The notes: generated from the letters alone by a model not told the origin. Counted from the stretch's first letter, positions 19,289-28,588 are shown. The stretch is 64,000 nt of DNA from Pseudomonas sp. SID14000 (GCF_002165135.1 NZ_NFZQ01000003.1:124001-188000); one strand, 5' to 3'. Program-made: numbers and translations.

Positions 19289-19952
19289 CGCGGTGCTCGA
19301 GCAGATAGCCCAGGCCACGGAAAGTGACAATGGCCACCGGGTGGCCGTCGAGCTTCTTGCGCAGGCGGTGGATGTAGATTTCGATGGCGTCGGGGCTTGC
19401 CTCTTCGTCCAGGCCGAACACCTGGGCGGCCAGCTGCTCCTTGCTCATCACCCGGCCCGGTCGGGCAATCAGTGCTTCCAGCACGCTTTGCTCGCGCGAG
19501 GTCAGGGTCAGGTTATCGCCACCCAGGGTGAAGCGCCGGGTATCCAGGTCGTACACCAGCGGCCCGCAGCGCTGCTGGCGCTCACCACCGAGCACGCTGC
19601 GACGCAGCAAGGCCTTGACCCGTGCTTCCAGTTCGGTCAGCTCGAACGGCTTGGCCAGGTAGTCGTCGGCACCCAGGTTCAGGCCGTGGACCCGGTCCTT
19701 GACGTCGCTGCGCGCGGTCAGCATCAGCACCGGCAGGGTCTTGCCACGGCCACGCAGGCGCGCCAGCACCTCGAAGCCGTCCATGCGCGGCAAGCCGACA
19801 TCCAGCACGGCCACGGCGTATTCCTCGCTGGCCAGGGCCAGGTCGGCGGCCACGCCATCATGCAGCACATCCACGGTCAGGCCATGGCTTTTCAAGGCCT
19901 GGGCCACGCTTTCAGCCAGTTGCAGGTGGTCTTCGACCAGCAGCACACGCAT
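19281..19952 (-). CDS. tctD: OmpR-family response regulator TctD
   Basis: This 223-residue regulator is predicted to activate the divergent opdH-tctCBA genes in response to citrate-like substrates. The receiver has E7/D8, phospho-acceptor D51 (AVLDVGLPRMDG) and the lysine in YLAKPFELTEL. The winged-helix DNA-binding domain occupies residues 125-220 and ends HRLRKKLDGHPVAIVTFRGLGYLLE. It is the first gene of the tctD-tctE pair and lies 200 bases from opdH on the opposite strand; a candidate operator is in that gap. Confidence 0.92.
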   Translation of the reverse strand: MRVLLVEDHLQLAESVAQALKSHGLTVDVLHDGVAADLALASEEYAVAVLDVGLPRMDGFEVLARLRGRGKTLPVLMLTARSDVKDRVHGLNLGADDYLAKPFELTELEARVKALLRRSVLGGERQQRCGPLVYDLDTRRFTLGGDNLTLTSREQSVLEALIARPGRVMSKEQLAAQVFGLDEEASPDAIEIYIHRLRKKLDGHPVAIVTFRGLGYLLEHRDA

Positions 19953-20028
19953 CGGATTCTCCCTGCTCAGGTGGGACGGTGGCGCGGAGTGTACCGCTGT
20001 CGGCGGGCCTGTGAAGCCCCCGTCGACA

Positions 20029-20060
20029 AACCTTTCACGCTGAAAGGTTAGCGAAAGGTT
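20029..20060. promoter_or_regulatory. Candidate TctD operator
   Basis: A perfect 9-bp inverted repeat AACCTTTCA-CGC-TGAAAGGTT (20029-20049) is followed by a direct repeat of GAAAGGTT at 11-bp pitch (20042 and 20053). Direct repeats of about one helical turn are typical of OmpR-family sites. It lies between divergent tctD and opdH, so it could control both. Confidence 0.5.
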
Positions 20061-20152
20061 GGTTACCTAGCATCGCACTACGGTCGCTCTTCGCGCCGAA
20101 AAAAGCACCAGCAAGGTGCAACGAATAAGAACAATAAACGGAGCCATCAGTG

Positions 20153-21442
20153 ATGCTGTCATCGCAGCCGCAGGCGTTCGCGCCTACCCGTTCCTTTGCC
20201 GCACGCCCCTCCGCCATCGCCAGCGCCCTGGCGCTTGCCGGTGTCGCCCCGATGAGCCAGGCCGCCTTCTTCGAAGACAGCACGGCCACCCTCGAAACCC
20301 GCAACATGTACTTCAACCGCGACTTCCGCGACGGCACCAGTGCGCAGCAATCCAAGCGCGACGAGTGGGCCCAGGGCTTCATCCTCAACTTCGAGTCTGG
20401 CTACACCGATGGCACCGTCGGCTTCGGCCTGGATGCGCTGGGCATGCTTGGCATCAAGCTCGACTCCAGCCCCGACCGCACCGACACCGGCCTGTTGCCG
20501 ACCCACGATGACGGCAAGGCCGCCGATGAGTACTCCAAGCTCGGCCTGACCGGCAAGGTGAAGGTGTCGCAGACCGAACTGAAGGTCGGCACCCTGATCC
20601 CCGAACTGCCGACCCTGCAGCCCAACGATGGACGCATCCTGCCGCAAACCTTCGAAGGCGGCCTGCTCACCTCGAAGGAGGTCAAGGGCCTGACCTTTAC
20701 CGGCGGCCGACTGGACAAGGCCAAGGACCGCAACGACACCAACTGGGAAGACCTGGCTCTGAACAACAAGAACGGCCGCTTCGGTGGCTCGTTCAGCGCC
20801 GACAACCTGGACCTGGCCGGCCTCGACTACCAGTTCACCGATCGCATCACCGGCAGCTACCACTTTGCCCAGCTCGACGATATCTACCGCCAGCACTTCA
20901 TCGGCATGGTCGCCACCCAGCCATGGGGCCCGGGCACCTTCGGCGTCGACCTGCGCCTGGCTGTGAGTGACGACGCTGGCTCCGCCAAGGCCGGCAACAT
21001 CGACAACACCACCGTCAACGGCATGCTCAGCTACGCCCTGGGCGGGCACAAGATCAGCGCCGCCTGGCAGCAACTGTCCGGCGAGAGCGCCTTCCCTTAC
21101 GTCGATGGCGCCGACCCGTATCTGGTCAACTTCGTCCAGATCAACGACTTTGCCGGCGCTGACGAGCACTCCTGGCAAGCACGCTACGACTACAACTTCG
21201 CCGCACTCGGTGTGCCCGGCCTGACTTTCATGACCCGCTACATCAGCGGCGACAACGTCAGCCGCGCCGCGGGTGGCGAGGGCAAGGAATGGGAACGCGA
21301 TACCGAAATGAAGTACGTGGTACAAAGCGGCCCGTTGAAAAACGTCGCCGTGCGCCTGCGCAACGCCACCTTCCGCTCCAACTTTGCCCGCGACGCGGAC
21401 GAGGTGCGGTTGCTGGTGAGCTACAGCGTCGCGCTGTGGTAA
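20153..21442 (+). CDS. opdH: OprD-family outer-membrane porin, OpdH-like
   Basis: This outer-membrane 18-strand porin of about 429 residues belongs to the OprD/OccK family and is predicted to admit tricarboxylates. The signal peptide ends near MSQAAFFEDS, followed by the OprD-typical STATLETRNMYFNRDFRDG. The C terminus ends in the aromatic LLVSYSVALW pattern. GGAG is 9 bases before ATG 20153; GTG 20150 is an alternative start. Position next to tctCBA and tctDE indicates OpdH rather than basic amino-acid porins. Confidence 0.88.
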   Translation: MLSSQPQAFAPTRSFAARPSAIASALALAGVAPMSQAAFFEDSTATLETRNMYFNRDFRDGTSAQQSKRDEWAQGFILNFESGYTDGTVGFGLDALGMLGIKLDSSPDRTDTGLLPTHDDGKAADEYSKLGLTGKVKVSQTELKVGTLIPELPTLQPNDGRILPQTFEGGLLTSKEVKGLTFTGGRLDKAKDRNDTNWEDLALNNKNGRFGGSFSADNLDLAGLDYQFTDRITGSYHFAQLDDIYRQHFIGMVATQPWGPGTFGVDLRLAVSDDAGSAKAGNIDNTTVNGMLSYALGGHKISAAWQQLSGESAFPYVDGADPYLVNFVQINDFAGADEHSWQARYDYNFAALGVPGLTFMTRYISGDNVSRAAGGEGKEWERDTEMKYVVQSGPLKNVAVRLRNATFRSNFARDADEVRLLVSYSVALW

Positions 21443-21488
21443 CCCCATAGCGGTAACCCGATAACAACAACGCCCACGGAGATAGACG

Positions 21489-22469
21489 ATGACCTTTTCA
21501 CTGCGCCGCCTCGTCCTCGCTACCGGCTGCCTGCTGTTGGCCGGCCACGCCCTCGCTGCAGAACCGAAACGCCCCGAATGCATTGCCCCCGCCTCGCCCG
21601 GCGGCGGCTTCGACCTGACCTGCAAACTGGTGCAAAGCGCCTTGGTGCAGGAAAAGATCCTTACCAAGCCGATGCGCGTCACCTACATGCCCGGCGGTGT
21701 CGGCGCAGTGGCCTACAACGCCGTGGTCGCCCAGCGCCCGGCCGATGCCGGCACCTTGGTGGCCTGGTCCAGTGGCTCGCTGCTGAACCTGGCCCAGGGC
21801 AAGTTCGGCCGCTTCGACGAGAATGCGGTGAAATGGCTGGCGGCCGTGGGCACCAGTTACGGCGCCATCGCGGTGAAAAGCGACTCGCCCTACAAGACCC
21901 TCGACGATCTGGTCGCGGCGTTGAAGAAAGACCCGAGCAAGGTAGTGATCGGCTCTGGCGGTACCGTTGGCAGCCAGGACTGGATGCAGACCGCCCTGAT
22001 CGCCAAGGCCGCCGGCATCAACCCGCGTGACCTGCGCTATGTGGCGCTGGAAGGCGGCGGCGAGATCGCCACGGCGCTGCTGGGCGGGCACATCCAGGTG
22101 GGCTCGACCGATATTTCCGACTCCATGCCGCACATTCAGAGCGGCAACATGCGCATCCTCGCAGTGTTCTCGGAAAAGCGCCTGGACGAGCCCGAGATGA
22201 AAGACATTCCTACCGCCAAGGAACAGGGCTACGACATCGTCTGGCCAGTGGTACGCGGCTTCTACCTGGGGCCAAAGGTGAGCGACGAGGACTACGCCTG
22301 GTGGAAGCAGTCATTCGACAAGATGCTGGCCTCGGAAGACTTCGCCAAGCTCCGTGACCAGCGCGAGCTGTTCCCCTTCGCCATGACCGGTGCAGAGCTG
22401 GACGGCTATGTGAAGAAGCAAGTGGCTGACTACAAGGCACTGGCCAGGGAATTTGGCCTGATCCAGTAA
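21489..22469 (+). CDS. tctC: Tricarboxylate-binding protein TctC
   Basis: This 326-residue periplasmic solute receptor of the tripartite tricarboxylate transporter (Bug/TctC family) delivers citrate-type substrates to TctAB. It has a signal peptide with cleavage near residue 24 (HALA/AEPKRPEC) and the family phosphate-loop-like motif APASPGGGFDLTCKLVQ. It follows opdH by 46 bases in the same direction. A REP element separates it from tctB. Confidence 0.92.
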   Translation: MTFSLRRLVLATGCLLLAGHALAAEPKRPECIAPASPGGGFDLTCKLVQSALVQEKILTKPMRVTYMPGGVGAVAYNAVVAQRPADAGTLVAWSSGSLLNLAQGKFGRFDENAVKWLAAVGTSYGAIAVKSDSPYKTLDDLVAALKKDPSKVVIGSGGTVGSQDWMQTALIAKAAGINPRDLRYVALEGGGEIATALLGGHIQVGSTDISDSMPHIQSGNMRILAVFSEKRLDEPEMKDIPTAKEQGYDIVWPVVRGFYLGPKVSDEDYAWWKQSFDKMLASEDFAKLRDQRELFPFAMTGAELDGYVKKQVADYKALAREFGLIQ

Positions 22470-22491
22470 CACTGGCCGGAGTCACCACAAT

Positions 22492-22629
22492 CCCTGTGGG
22501 AGCGGCCTTGTGCCGCGATGGGCCGCACAGCGGCCCCTGTCTCAGCCGATGCGATGCTTCAGACAGATCGCAGTGGCAGGTTTGCGGCAGGTTTGCGGCC
22601 GCTTCGCGACGCAAGGCCGCTCCCACAGG
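22492..22629. repeat. REP-like pair inside the tct operon
   Basis: Divergent REP arms (CCTGTGGGAGCGGCC near 22493 and GGCCGCTCCCACAGG near 22615) flank a GC-rich centre with two copies of GGCAGGTTTGCGG. It lies between tctC and tctB, so the RNA could fold into a hairpin that raises tctC over tctBA expression. Confidence 0.85.
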
Positions 22630-22669
22630 ATTTGCATGTCGCTTGAGCGATCCCAACGAGGACTCTCTG

Positions 22670-23128
22670 ATGATCCTGCAACGCATCTTCGCCTTGGCCC
22701 TGCTGGCGGTGTGCGCCGCCCTGGCCGTGATGGCCTGGCCTTACCAGGCGGCGTTTTCCTATGAACCGGTGGGCCCGCGCGCCTACCCGCTGCTGATGCT
22801 CGGCCTGCTGGGCCTGGGCCTGCTGTACCTGGTGTTTCGCCCCACGCCCATCGTGCGCAAGGACGACGAGCCGGAACTGGACCGCCAAACCCTGATCAAG
22901 ATCGCCACCTGCGTCGGCCTGCTGATCGTTTTCGCCAGCACCTTCGAAGCCCTGGGCTTCATCCTCAGCGCCATCCTCGTCGGCGTACCCATGGCCCGCC
23001 TGTATGGTGGCCGCTGGCTGCATAGCGCCATCGTGGTGGCAGGCATGAGCCTGTTCCTCTACTGGCTGTTCGACCGCGTGATGGACGTGCCCCTGCCCCT
23101 TGGCCTGCTGAGCGTATTGGAGAACTGA
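22670..23128 (+). CDS. tctB: Tripartite tricarboxylate transporter small subunit TctB
   Basis: This 152-residue small membrane subunit of the TTT transporter has four hydrophobic segments (about residues 5-25, 40-57, 80-105 and 115-135), the usual TctB topology. ATG 22670 has GAGGA 7 bases upstream; the frame remains open upstream into the REP sequence but without a better start. TctA starts 3 bases after its stop. Confidence 0.9.
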   Translation: MILQRIFALALLAVCAALAVMAWPYQAAFSYEPVGPRAYPLLMLGLLGLGLLYLVFRPTPIVRKDDEPELDRQTLIKIATCVGLLIVFASTFEALGFILSAILVGVPMARLYGGRWLHSAIVVAGMSLFLYWLFDRVMDVPLPLGLLSVLEN

Positions 23129-23131
23129 CAC

Positions 23132-24646
23132 ATGGATACCTTGAGCTACCTGGGCCAGGGCTTCGGCGTCGCCCTGTCCCCTTACAACCTGGTCACCGCC
23201 CTCACCGGCACGCTGATCGGTACCGTGGTCGGCCTGCTGCCGGGCCTGGGGCCAATCAACGGCGTGGCCTTGCTGATCCCCATCGCCTTCGCCCTCGGTC
23301 TGCCACCCGAATCGGCACTGATCCTGCTGGCGGCGGTATACCTGGGCTGCGAGTACGGTGGGCGCATCAGCTCGATTCTGCTGAACATTCCCGGCGAAGC
23401 CTCGACCGTAATGACCACCCTCGATGGCTACCCGATGGCCCGCAATGGCCTGGCTGGCGTAGCGCTTTCGCTGTCGGCCTGGAGTTCGTTCATCGGTGCA
23501 TTGATCGCCACCTGCGGCATGGTGCTGTTCGCCCCGTTGCTGGCGAAATGGGCAATCGCCTTCGGCCCCGCGGAGTACTTCGTGCTGATGGTGTTCGCCA
23601 TCGTCGCCCTCGGCGGCATGGCCGGCGACAAGCCGTTGAAAACCTTCATTGCCGCACTGATCGGCCTGTTCCTGTCGGCAGTCGGTATCGATGCCAATAG
23701 TGGCGTGTACCGTTTCACCGGCGACAGCGTACACCTGGCCGACGGCATCCAGTTCGTGGTGCTGGTGCTGGGCCTGTTCTCCATCAGCGAAATCCTCCTG
23801 CTGCTGGAAAAGACCCATCATGGCCATCAGGCGGTCAAAGCCACCGGGCGCATGCTGTTCAACCTCAAGGAGGCGGCCTCGGTGTTCACGGTCAATATCC
23901 GCTGCGGCCTGCTGGGTTTCATCATGGGTGTGCTGCCAGGTGCCGGTGCAACGCTGGCGAGTGCCGTGGCCTACATGACCGAGAAACGCCTGGCCGGTGA
24001 CAAAGGCAAATTCGGCAAGGGCGATGCCCGTGGCCTGGCCGCCCCGGAAACCGCCATTGGCGCCTCCTGCTGTGGCGCTCTGGTACCGATGCTGACCCTG
24101 GGCGTACCCGGCTCGGGCACCACCGCAGTGATGATCGGCGCACTGACCCTGTACAACATCACCCCGGGGCCACTGCTGTTCGAACAGCAACCAGACATCG
24201 TCTGGGGCCTGATCGCCTCGTTGTTTGTCGCCAACATCATGCTGGTGATCCTCAACATCCCGATGATCCGCATCTTCACCCGCATCCTCGCCGTGCCGAA
24301 CTGGGCGCTGGTGCCGGTGATCGCCATCATCACGGCGATCGGTGTGTACGCCGTGCATGCCACCACCTTCGACCTGTTCCTGATGGTCGGCATCGGCATC
24401 ATGGGCTATATCCTGCGCAAGCTGGACTTCCCGCTGTCGCCGATCCTGCTCGGCTTCATCCTCGGTGGGCTGATGGAGCAGAACCTGCGCCGGGCGCTGT
24501 CGATCTCCAACGGCGAACTGGGCATCCTCTGGTCGAGCACGATCAGCATGTCGGTATGGGTGCTGACCATCTGCATGCTGACCCTGCCGCTGCTGCGCAG
24601 CTGGCGCAAACGCAGCCTGCAGCGCCGGGCGATGGCCGATGCCTGA
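23132..24646 (+). CDS. tctA: Tripartite tricarboxylate transporter large subunit TctA
   Basis: This 504-residue polytopic membrane subunit of the TctABC secondary transporter has about 11-12 membrane segments. The two family signatures GLLPGLGPINGVALLIP (about residues 34-50) and GVLPGAGATLASAVAY (about 270-285) are the internally related loops of TctA. Other conserved stretches are YGGRISSILLNIPGEASTV and LGVPGSGTTAVMIGAL. It is translationally close to tctB and overlaps abrB by 8 bases. Confidence 0.95.
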   Translation: MDTLSYLGQGFGVALSPYNLVTALTGTLIGTVVGLLPGLGPINGVALLIPIAFALGLPPESALILLAAVYLGCEYGGRISSILLNIPGEASTVMTTLDGYPMARNGLAGVALSLSAWSSFIGALIATCGMVLFAPLLAKWAIAFGPAEYFVLMVFAIVALGGMAGDKPLKTFIAALIGLFLSAVGIDANSGVYRFTGDSVHLADGIQFVVLVLGLFSISEILLLLEKTHHGHQAVKATGRMLFNLKEAASVFTVNIRCGLLGFIMGVLPGAGATLASAVAYMTEKRLAGDKGKFGKGDARGLAAPETAIGASCCGALVPMLTLGVPGSGTTAVMIGALTLYNITPGPLLFEQQPDIVWGLIASLFVANIMLVILNIPMIRIFTRILAVPNWALVPVIAIITAIGVYAVHATTFDLFLMVGIGIMGYILRKLDFPLSPILLGFILGGLMEQNLRRALSISNGELGILWSSTISMSVWVLTICMLTLPLLRSWRKRSLQRRAMADA

Positions 24647-25670
24647 TCGCTCGTTGCCGTTGTTTGTCGCGACCGGGCTGGTCGGCCTTGCTGGCGGTTT
24701 TGCCGCCAGCAAGGTCGGCTGGCCTTTGCCGTGGATGGTCGGCTCGCTACTGGCGATCATCCTGGTACGCTGCCTGACGCGCTGGCAGCTTTCGGATATC
24801 CCCAATGGCCGCAAGTGCGGGCAGTGGATCATTGGCATCGGCATTGGCCTGCACTTCACCCCAGCGGTGATCGAGCAGGTTGCCAGCCATTTCGCACTGA
24901 TCTTCTTCGGCGCGCTGTTCACTACCCTGTCCAGCGTGATCAGCGTATGGCTGCTGCGGCGCACCGGTGAGGACCGTGCCACGGCGTTCTTCGCCAGCAT
25001 GCCAGGCGGTTCGGGGGAGATGGTCAACCTTGGCGCGCGCAATGGCGCGGTGCTCAGCCAGGTGGCGGCGGCGCAGAGCCTGCGCGTACTGGCGGTGGTA
25101 CTGTGCGTGCCGGCGCTGTTCAAGTTCCTGCTGGGTGATGGGGTGCCGCTGAATCACACCGGCAGCGTGAACTGGGGCTGGCTGGCGTTGATTGCCCCGC
25201 TGGGCGTTGCCATCGCCTGGCTCTGGCAGCGCTTGCGCCAGCCCAACCCGTGGCTGTTCGGGCCATTGCTGGTGGCAGCCACGGTGAGCCTTGCTGGCAA
25301 CCTGCAGATTGCCCTGCCCAACGGCGCCAGCCAGATCGGCCAATGGCTGATCGGCAGCAGCCTGGCCTGCCACTTCAACCGCGCATTCTTCCGCCGCGCA
25401 CCGTCATTCCTTGGGCGTACCCTGGTGGCCACGGCGTTGTGCATGGCGATTGCCGGCAGTGCCGCTTGGGTACTGAGCGTGATGACCGCGCTGGATTTAC
25501 GCTCGCTGACACTAGGGATGATGCCGGGCGGAATTGCCGAGATGAGCCTGACGGCAGATACCCTGCAGTTGTCGGTGCCGCTGGTGACGGCGCTGCAGGT
25601 GATGCGCTTGTTGTTCGTGCTGTTTCTGGCAGAGCCGTTGTTCCGGGTGTGGAATGCAACCTCGGAATGA
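24639..25670 (+). CDS. AbrB-family membrane protein linked to the tct operon
   Basis: This 343-residue membrane protein of the AbrB (formerly ammonia-monooxygenase-like, COG3180) family consists of two related halves. Each half has the pattern GWPLPWMVGSLLA / NPWLFGPLLVAA, then about five membrane segments and a glycine/methionine-rich loop (MPGGSGEMVNLG and MMPGGIAEMSLTA). The duplicated MPGG motif is the family hallmark. Its start overlaps the tctA stop, so it is almost certainly part of the operon. The function of the family is unproven; the linkage suggests a regulatory or accessory role in carboxylate uptake. Confidence 0.85.
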   Translation: MPDRSLPLFVATGLVGLAGGFAASKVGWPLPWMVGSLLAIILVRCLTRWQLSDIPNGRKCGQWIIGIGIGLHFTPAVIEQVASHFALIFFGALFTTLSSVISVWLLRRTGEDRATAFFASMPGGSGEMVNLGARNGAVLSQVAAAQSLRVLAVVLCVPALFKFLLGDGVPLNHTGSVNWGWLALIAPLGVAIAWLWQRLRQPNPWLFGPLLVAATVSLAGNLQIALPNGASQIGQWLIGSSLACHFNRAFFRRAPSFLGRTLVATALCMAIAGSAAWVLSVMTALDLRSLTLGMMPGGIAEMSLTADTLQLSVPLVTALQVMRLLFVLFLAEPLFRVWNATSE

Positions 25671-25676
25671 CTGTGA

Positions 25677-25771
25677 CGGCCCCTTCGCGGGTAAACCCGC
25701 TCCCACAGGGACCACACAAGCCCTGAGGGTAGTGCAGTAACTGTGGGAGCGGGTTCACCCGCGAAGACGGC
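25677..25771. repeat. REP pair (inverted)
   Basis: Inverted REP units near 25677-25708 and 25741-25771 lie between the convergent abrB and ung genes. Confidence 0.88.
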
Positions 25772-25790
25772 AACGCGGTATGTCAGGCCA

Positions 25791-26483
25791 TTACAATGGT
25801 GGCAACGCCCAGTTGATCGGCGCCAGCCCACGCTGCTGGAGGAAACTGTTGGCCCGGCTGAAATGCCCGCACCCCAGGAACCCACGGTAAGCCGACAACG
25901 GCGATGGATGCACCGACTTCAGCACCAGGTGCTTGGTCCCGTCGATCAGCTTCTGCTTGCTCTGCGCATGCGAACCCCACAGCAGGAACACCACGTTCGG
26001 GCACTGCTCGCTGACCACCTGGATGATCCGGTCGGTGAAGAACTCCCAGCCCTTCTTGGCATGCGACGCGGCATTGGCGCGCTCCACGGTCATGGTCGTG
26101 TTGAGCAACAGCACACCCTGCTCGGCCCAGCTCTGCAGGTAGCCATGACTGGCAATCGGGATGTTCAGGTCGCGCTGCAGTTCCTTGTAGATGTTGACCA
26201 GCGACGGTGGCGTGGCCACGCCCGGCTGCACCGAGAAGCACAGGCCATGCGCCTGGCCTGGTCCGTGGTACGGGTCCTGGCCGAGGATGACCACCTTCAC
26301 CTGGTCCAGCGGCGTCGAGTTCAGCGCATTGAAGATCAACGGCCCTGGCGGGTAGATCTCTTTGCCGGCGGCGTACTCGCTGCGCAGGAACTCGCGCAAC
26401 TGATGCATGTAGGGCTGGTCGAATTCGGCGCGCAAGGCAGCCTTCCAGCTGGGTTCGAGTTTGATGCGATCGTCGTCAGTCAT
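25791..26483 (-). CDS. ung: Uracil-DNA glycosylase
   Basis: This 230-residue family-1 uracil-DNA glycosylase removes uracil from DNA at the start of base-excision repair. The water-activating motif [18 protein letters not shown] has catalytic D70, and the minor-groove loop [11 protein letters not shown] has H192. The start ATG 26483 has GGAAGG 4 bases upstream. It is convergent with abrB across a REP pair and divergent from the acyl-CoA hydratase gene. Confidence 0.96.
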   Translation of the reverse strand: MTDDDRIKLEPSWKAALRAEFDQPYMHQLREFLRSEYAAGKEIYPPGPLIFNALNSTPLDQVKVVILGQDPYHGPGQAHGLCFSVQPGVATPPSLVNIYKELQRDLNIPIASHGYLQSWAEQGVLLLNTTMTVERANAASHAKKGWEFFTDRIIQVVSEQCPNVVFLLWGSHAQSKQKLIDGTKHLVLKSVHPSPLSAYRGFLGCGHFSRANSFLQQRGLAPINWALPPL

Positions 26484-26609
26484 GGGGCCTTCCATAAACA
26501 ATGGCGCGACACTAGGTAAGCCCTTCCCGCTTGTCAAACGATCCGACCGACGACCGGCATGTTCGGCCAGGCAAGCCATACTTGTCCGATGACTTGCGCG
26601 AGGTAGTCC

Positions 26610-27716
26610 ATGGCCATTCATTGCGAGGTACTCACCGGCGCCGATGGCGCCCGCATCGGCATCGCCACCCTGGATGCGCCCAAGGCGCTCAATGCCCTGA
26701 ACCTGCCGATGATCGAGGTATTGGGCGAACAGCTGCACGCCTGGGCTCGCGACCCAGGGATCGTCTGCGTGCTGCTGCGCGGCAACGGTGCCAAGGCCTT
26801 CTGTGCCGGCGGCGATGTGCGTGCGCTGGTGCAAGCCTGCCGCGACCACCCGGGCACCGTGCCCCCGCTGGCCGCCACCTTCTTCGCCGCCGAATACCGC
26901 CTGGACTTTGCCCTGCACACCTATCCCAAACCGCTGTTGTGCTGGGGCCACGGGCATGTGCTGGGCGGTGGCATGGGCCTGCTGCAAGGCGCCAATGTGC
27001 GCATCGTTACCCCCAGCAGTCGGTTGGCCATGCCGGAAATCAGCATCGGCCTGTACCCGGACGTGGGCGCCAGTTGGTTCCTTGCCCGCCTGCCGGGCAA
27101 GCTGGGGTTATTCCTCGCTCTGACGGGCGCGCCGATCAATGCCCACGACGCCCTTGACCTGGACCTGGCCGACCGCTTCCTGGGCGAACACCAGCAAGAT
27201 GCGCTGATCGAGGAACTGCTGCAATTGAACTGGCAGGAACAGACCGCCCTGCAACTGAACAGCCTGCTCAAGGCCGAACAGCATCGCGCCTGCGCCGAGT
27301 TGCCCGAAGCCCAGTGGCTGCCGCGACGGCAGGTGATCGATCAGTTGCTTGACGTGGCCGATGCTGCCGCCGCCTGGCGCGCGCTGGAGGGGCTCAAGCA
27401 CCACGACGACCCGCTGCTGGCAGATGCCGGCCAACGGTTGCATGAAGGTTGCCCGCTGACCGCCCACCTGGTGTGGGAACAAATTCGCCGGGCACGCCAC
27501 CTGTCGTTGGCGCAGGTGTTCCAGATGGAATACAGCATGAGCCTGAACTGTTGCCGCCACCCGGAATTCAGCGAAGGCGTGCGTGCGCGCTTGCTGGACA
27601 AGGACAACCAGCCGCACTGGCACTGGCCTGATGTGGCGCAAGTGCCGGCGGCGGTGGTCGAGGCACATTTTGCCAAGGCGTGGGAGGGACGGCACCCGCT
27701 GGCGGATCTGGGTTAG
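26610..27716 (+). CDS. Enoyl-CoA hydratase / 3-hydroxyisobutyryl-CoA hydrolase family protein
   Basis: This 368-residue crotonase-fold enzyme has the length and C-terminal extension of the 3-hydroxyisobutyryl-CoA hydrolase branch rather than that of simple 260-residue hydratases. The oxyanion-hole segments are [10 protein letters not shown] (about residues 68-77) and [19 protein letters not shown]; the catalytic glutamate region [18 protein letters not shown] is typical of HIBYL-CoA hydrolases. Such enzymes act in valine degradation, but a role on other acyl-CoA esters is possible. The ribosome site GAGGT precedes ATG 26610. It stands alone. Confidence 0.85.
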   Translation: MAIHCEVLTGADGARIGIATLDAPKALNALNLPMIEVLGEQLHAWARDPGIVCVLLRGNGAKAFCAGGDVRALVQACRDHPGTVPPLAATFFAAEYRLDFALHTYPKPLLCWGHGHVLGGGMGLLQGANVRIVTPSSRLAMPEISIGLYPDVGASWFLARLPGKLGLFLALTGAPINAHDALDLDLADRFLGEHQQDALIEELLQLNWQEQTALQLNSLLKAEQHRACAELPEAQWLPRRQVIDQLLDVADAAAAWRALEGLKHHDDPLLADAGQRLHEGCPLTAHLVWEQIRRARHLSLAQVFQMEYSMSLNCCRHPEFSEGVRARLLDKDNQPHWHWPDVAQVPAAVVEAHFAKAWEGRHPLADLG

Positions 27717-27773
27717 GCGCCTGGGGCCTCGCGTTGCGAAAGGGGCGCAAAGCGCCCCCGGTTTTCAATTCAT

Positions 27774-28223
27774 CTACCGCTGCCAGTTCCTCCCTTGCCC
27801 ATGCCCGCGTCGCCCGTCCCAACGCCGGTCACCATCCCCCCGCCCGTTGGAGTGCCAACGGTCATTCTGGTAGCGCTGGCTGCCACCGCGATAATCATGA
27901 CGGTCCCGGTCGCGCCCATAGTCATACCGCTGGCGGTTGCCATAGTCATAGCGTGGGTTGCCATACCACTGCTTCATCCCCGGCTGCGGATGAGACCGGT
28001 AATGAGGCGCTGGCGCCGAGCGATAGTAGTAGCGCGGCGCCGGCTGGTAGTAATAGCGCGGTTGCGGCGTTACGTAATAGCGGTCGTAGCGGTAATAACC
28101 CGGCGACACATAACGATCGGCATAGTAGTGGTCCGATCGGTAATAGCCCCCGTCCTCGTAGTACGGAACGCAGGCGGAGGTCATCAGCCCCAACAGGGCG
28201 ATCAACAGAATTCGATAGGACAT
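27774..28223 (-). CDS. Tyrosine/arginine-rich lipoprotein of unknown function
   Basis: This 149-residue predicted lipoprotein has a signal segment MSYRILLIALLGLMTSAC with lipobox LMTSAC and lipidated C18. The mature chain is extremely biased: tyrosine clusters (YYEDGGYYRSDHYYADRY, then PRYYYQPAPRYYYRS) occupy residues 21-75, and an arginine/aspartate/glycine-rich tail (GRDRDRHDYRGG and similar) fills the rest. No enzymatic motif is seen; it looks disordered and surface-exposed. The start ATG 28223 is supported by a G-rich site (GAGGCCGCC) just upstream. I do not recognise a function; similar biased lipoproteins occur in other pseudomonads. Confidence 0.7.
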   Translation of the reverse strand: MSYRILLIALLGLMTSACVPYYEDGGYYRSDHYYADRYVSPGYYRYDRYYVTPQPRYYYQPAPRYYYRSAPAPHYRSHPQPGMKQWYGNPRYDYGNRQRYDYGRDRDRHDYRGGSQRYQNDRWHSNGRGDGDRRWDGRRGHGQGRNWQR

Positions 28224-28366
28224 GGCGGCCTCCTGGACCGCTGGAGTGCCCGAACAGCGGCGCTGGCGAGCGTCGATGTGAAATGCGATCATCGACATTG
28301 AATAAGACCGTGGCGCCGAAGTGCAGTGCCATTTCTGCAACAATTTGATACAGGAGCGCGGCAGCC

Positions 28367-28579
28367 ATGCATGACAACCAGCACTGCCCCGCCTGTGGTG
28401 CCCTCAACCAGTGCAGCCTGGCCGATCCGCGCCGGGCCACCCAGGCCTGCTGGTGCTACGGCGTGAGCATCGACCCAGCCGTGCTCCAGGCCCTGCCCGC
28501 CGAGCTGCGTGACAAAGCCTGCCTGTGTCCGCGCTGCGCCGCCGTTGAAGAACAACTCCGCTCCCCCGCTTCCCGCTGA
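28367..28579 (+). CDS. Cysteine-rich CWC family protein
   Basis: This 70-residue small protein probably binds zinc. It contains paired cysteines CPAC (residues 7-10), C16, CWC (28-30) and CLCPRC (52-57), the pattern of the cysteine-rich CWC family. No signal peptide is present, so it is cytoplasmic. It lies 9 bases upstream of rsuA and is probably co-transcribed. The function is unknown. Confidence 0.8.
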   Translation: MHDNQHCPACGALNQCSLADPRRATQACWCYGVSIDPAVLQALPAELRDKACLCPRCAAVEEQLRSPASR

Positions 28580-28588
28580 CCGTTTGCC

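Noticed and set aside
22559..25123. An 854-codon frame on the minus strand opposite tctB, tctA and abrB
   Set aside because: It is the antisense of recognised transporter genes in GC-rich DNA. It is rich in His, Gln and Gly as expected for such shadows and shows no motif. The same reasoning applies to other long opposite-strand frames (for example 52472-54598, 54427-56283 and 57601-59358).
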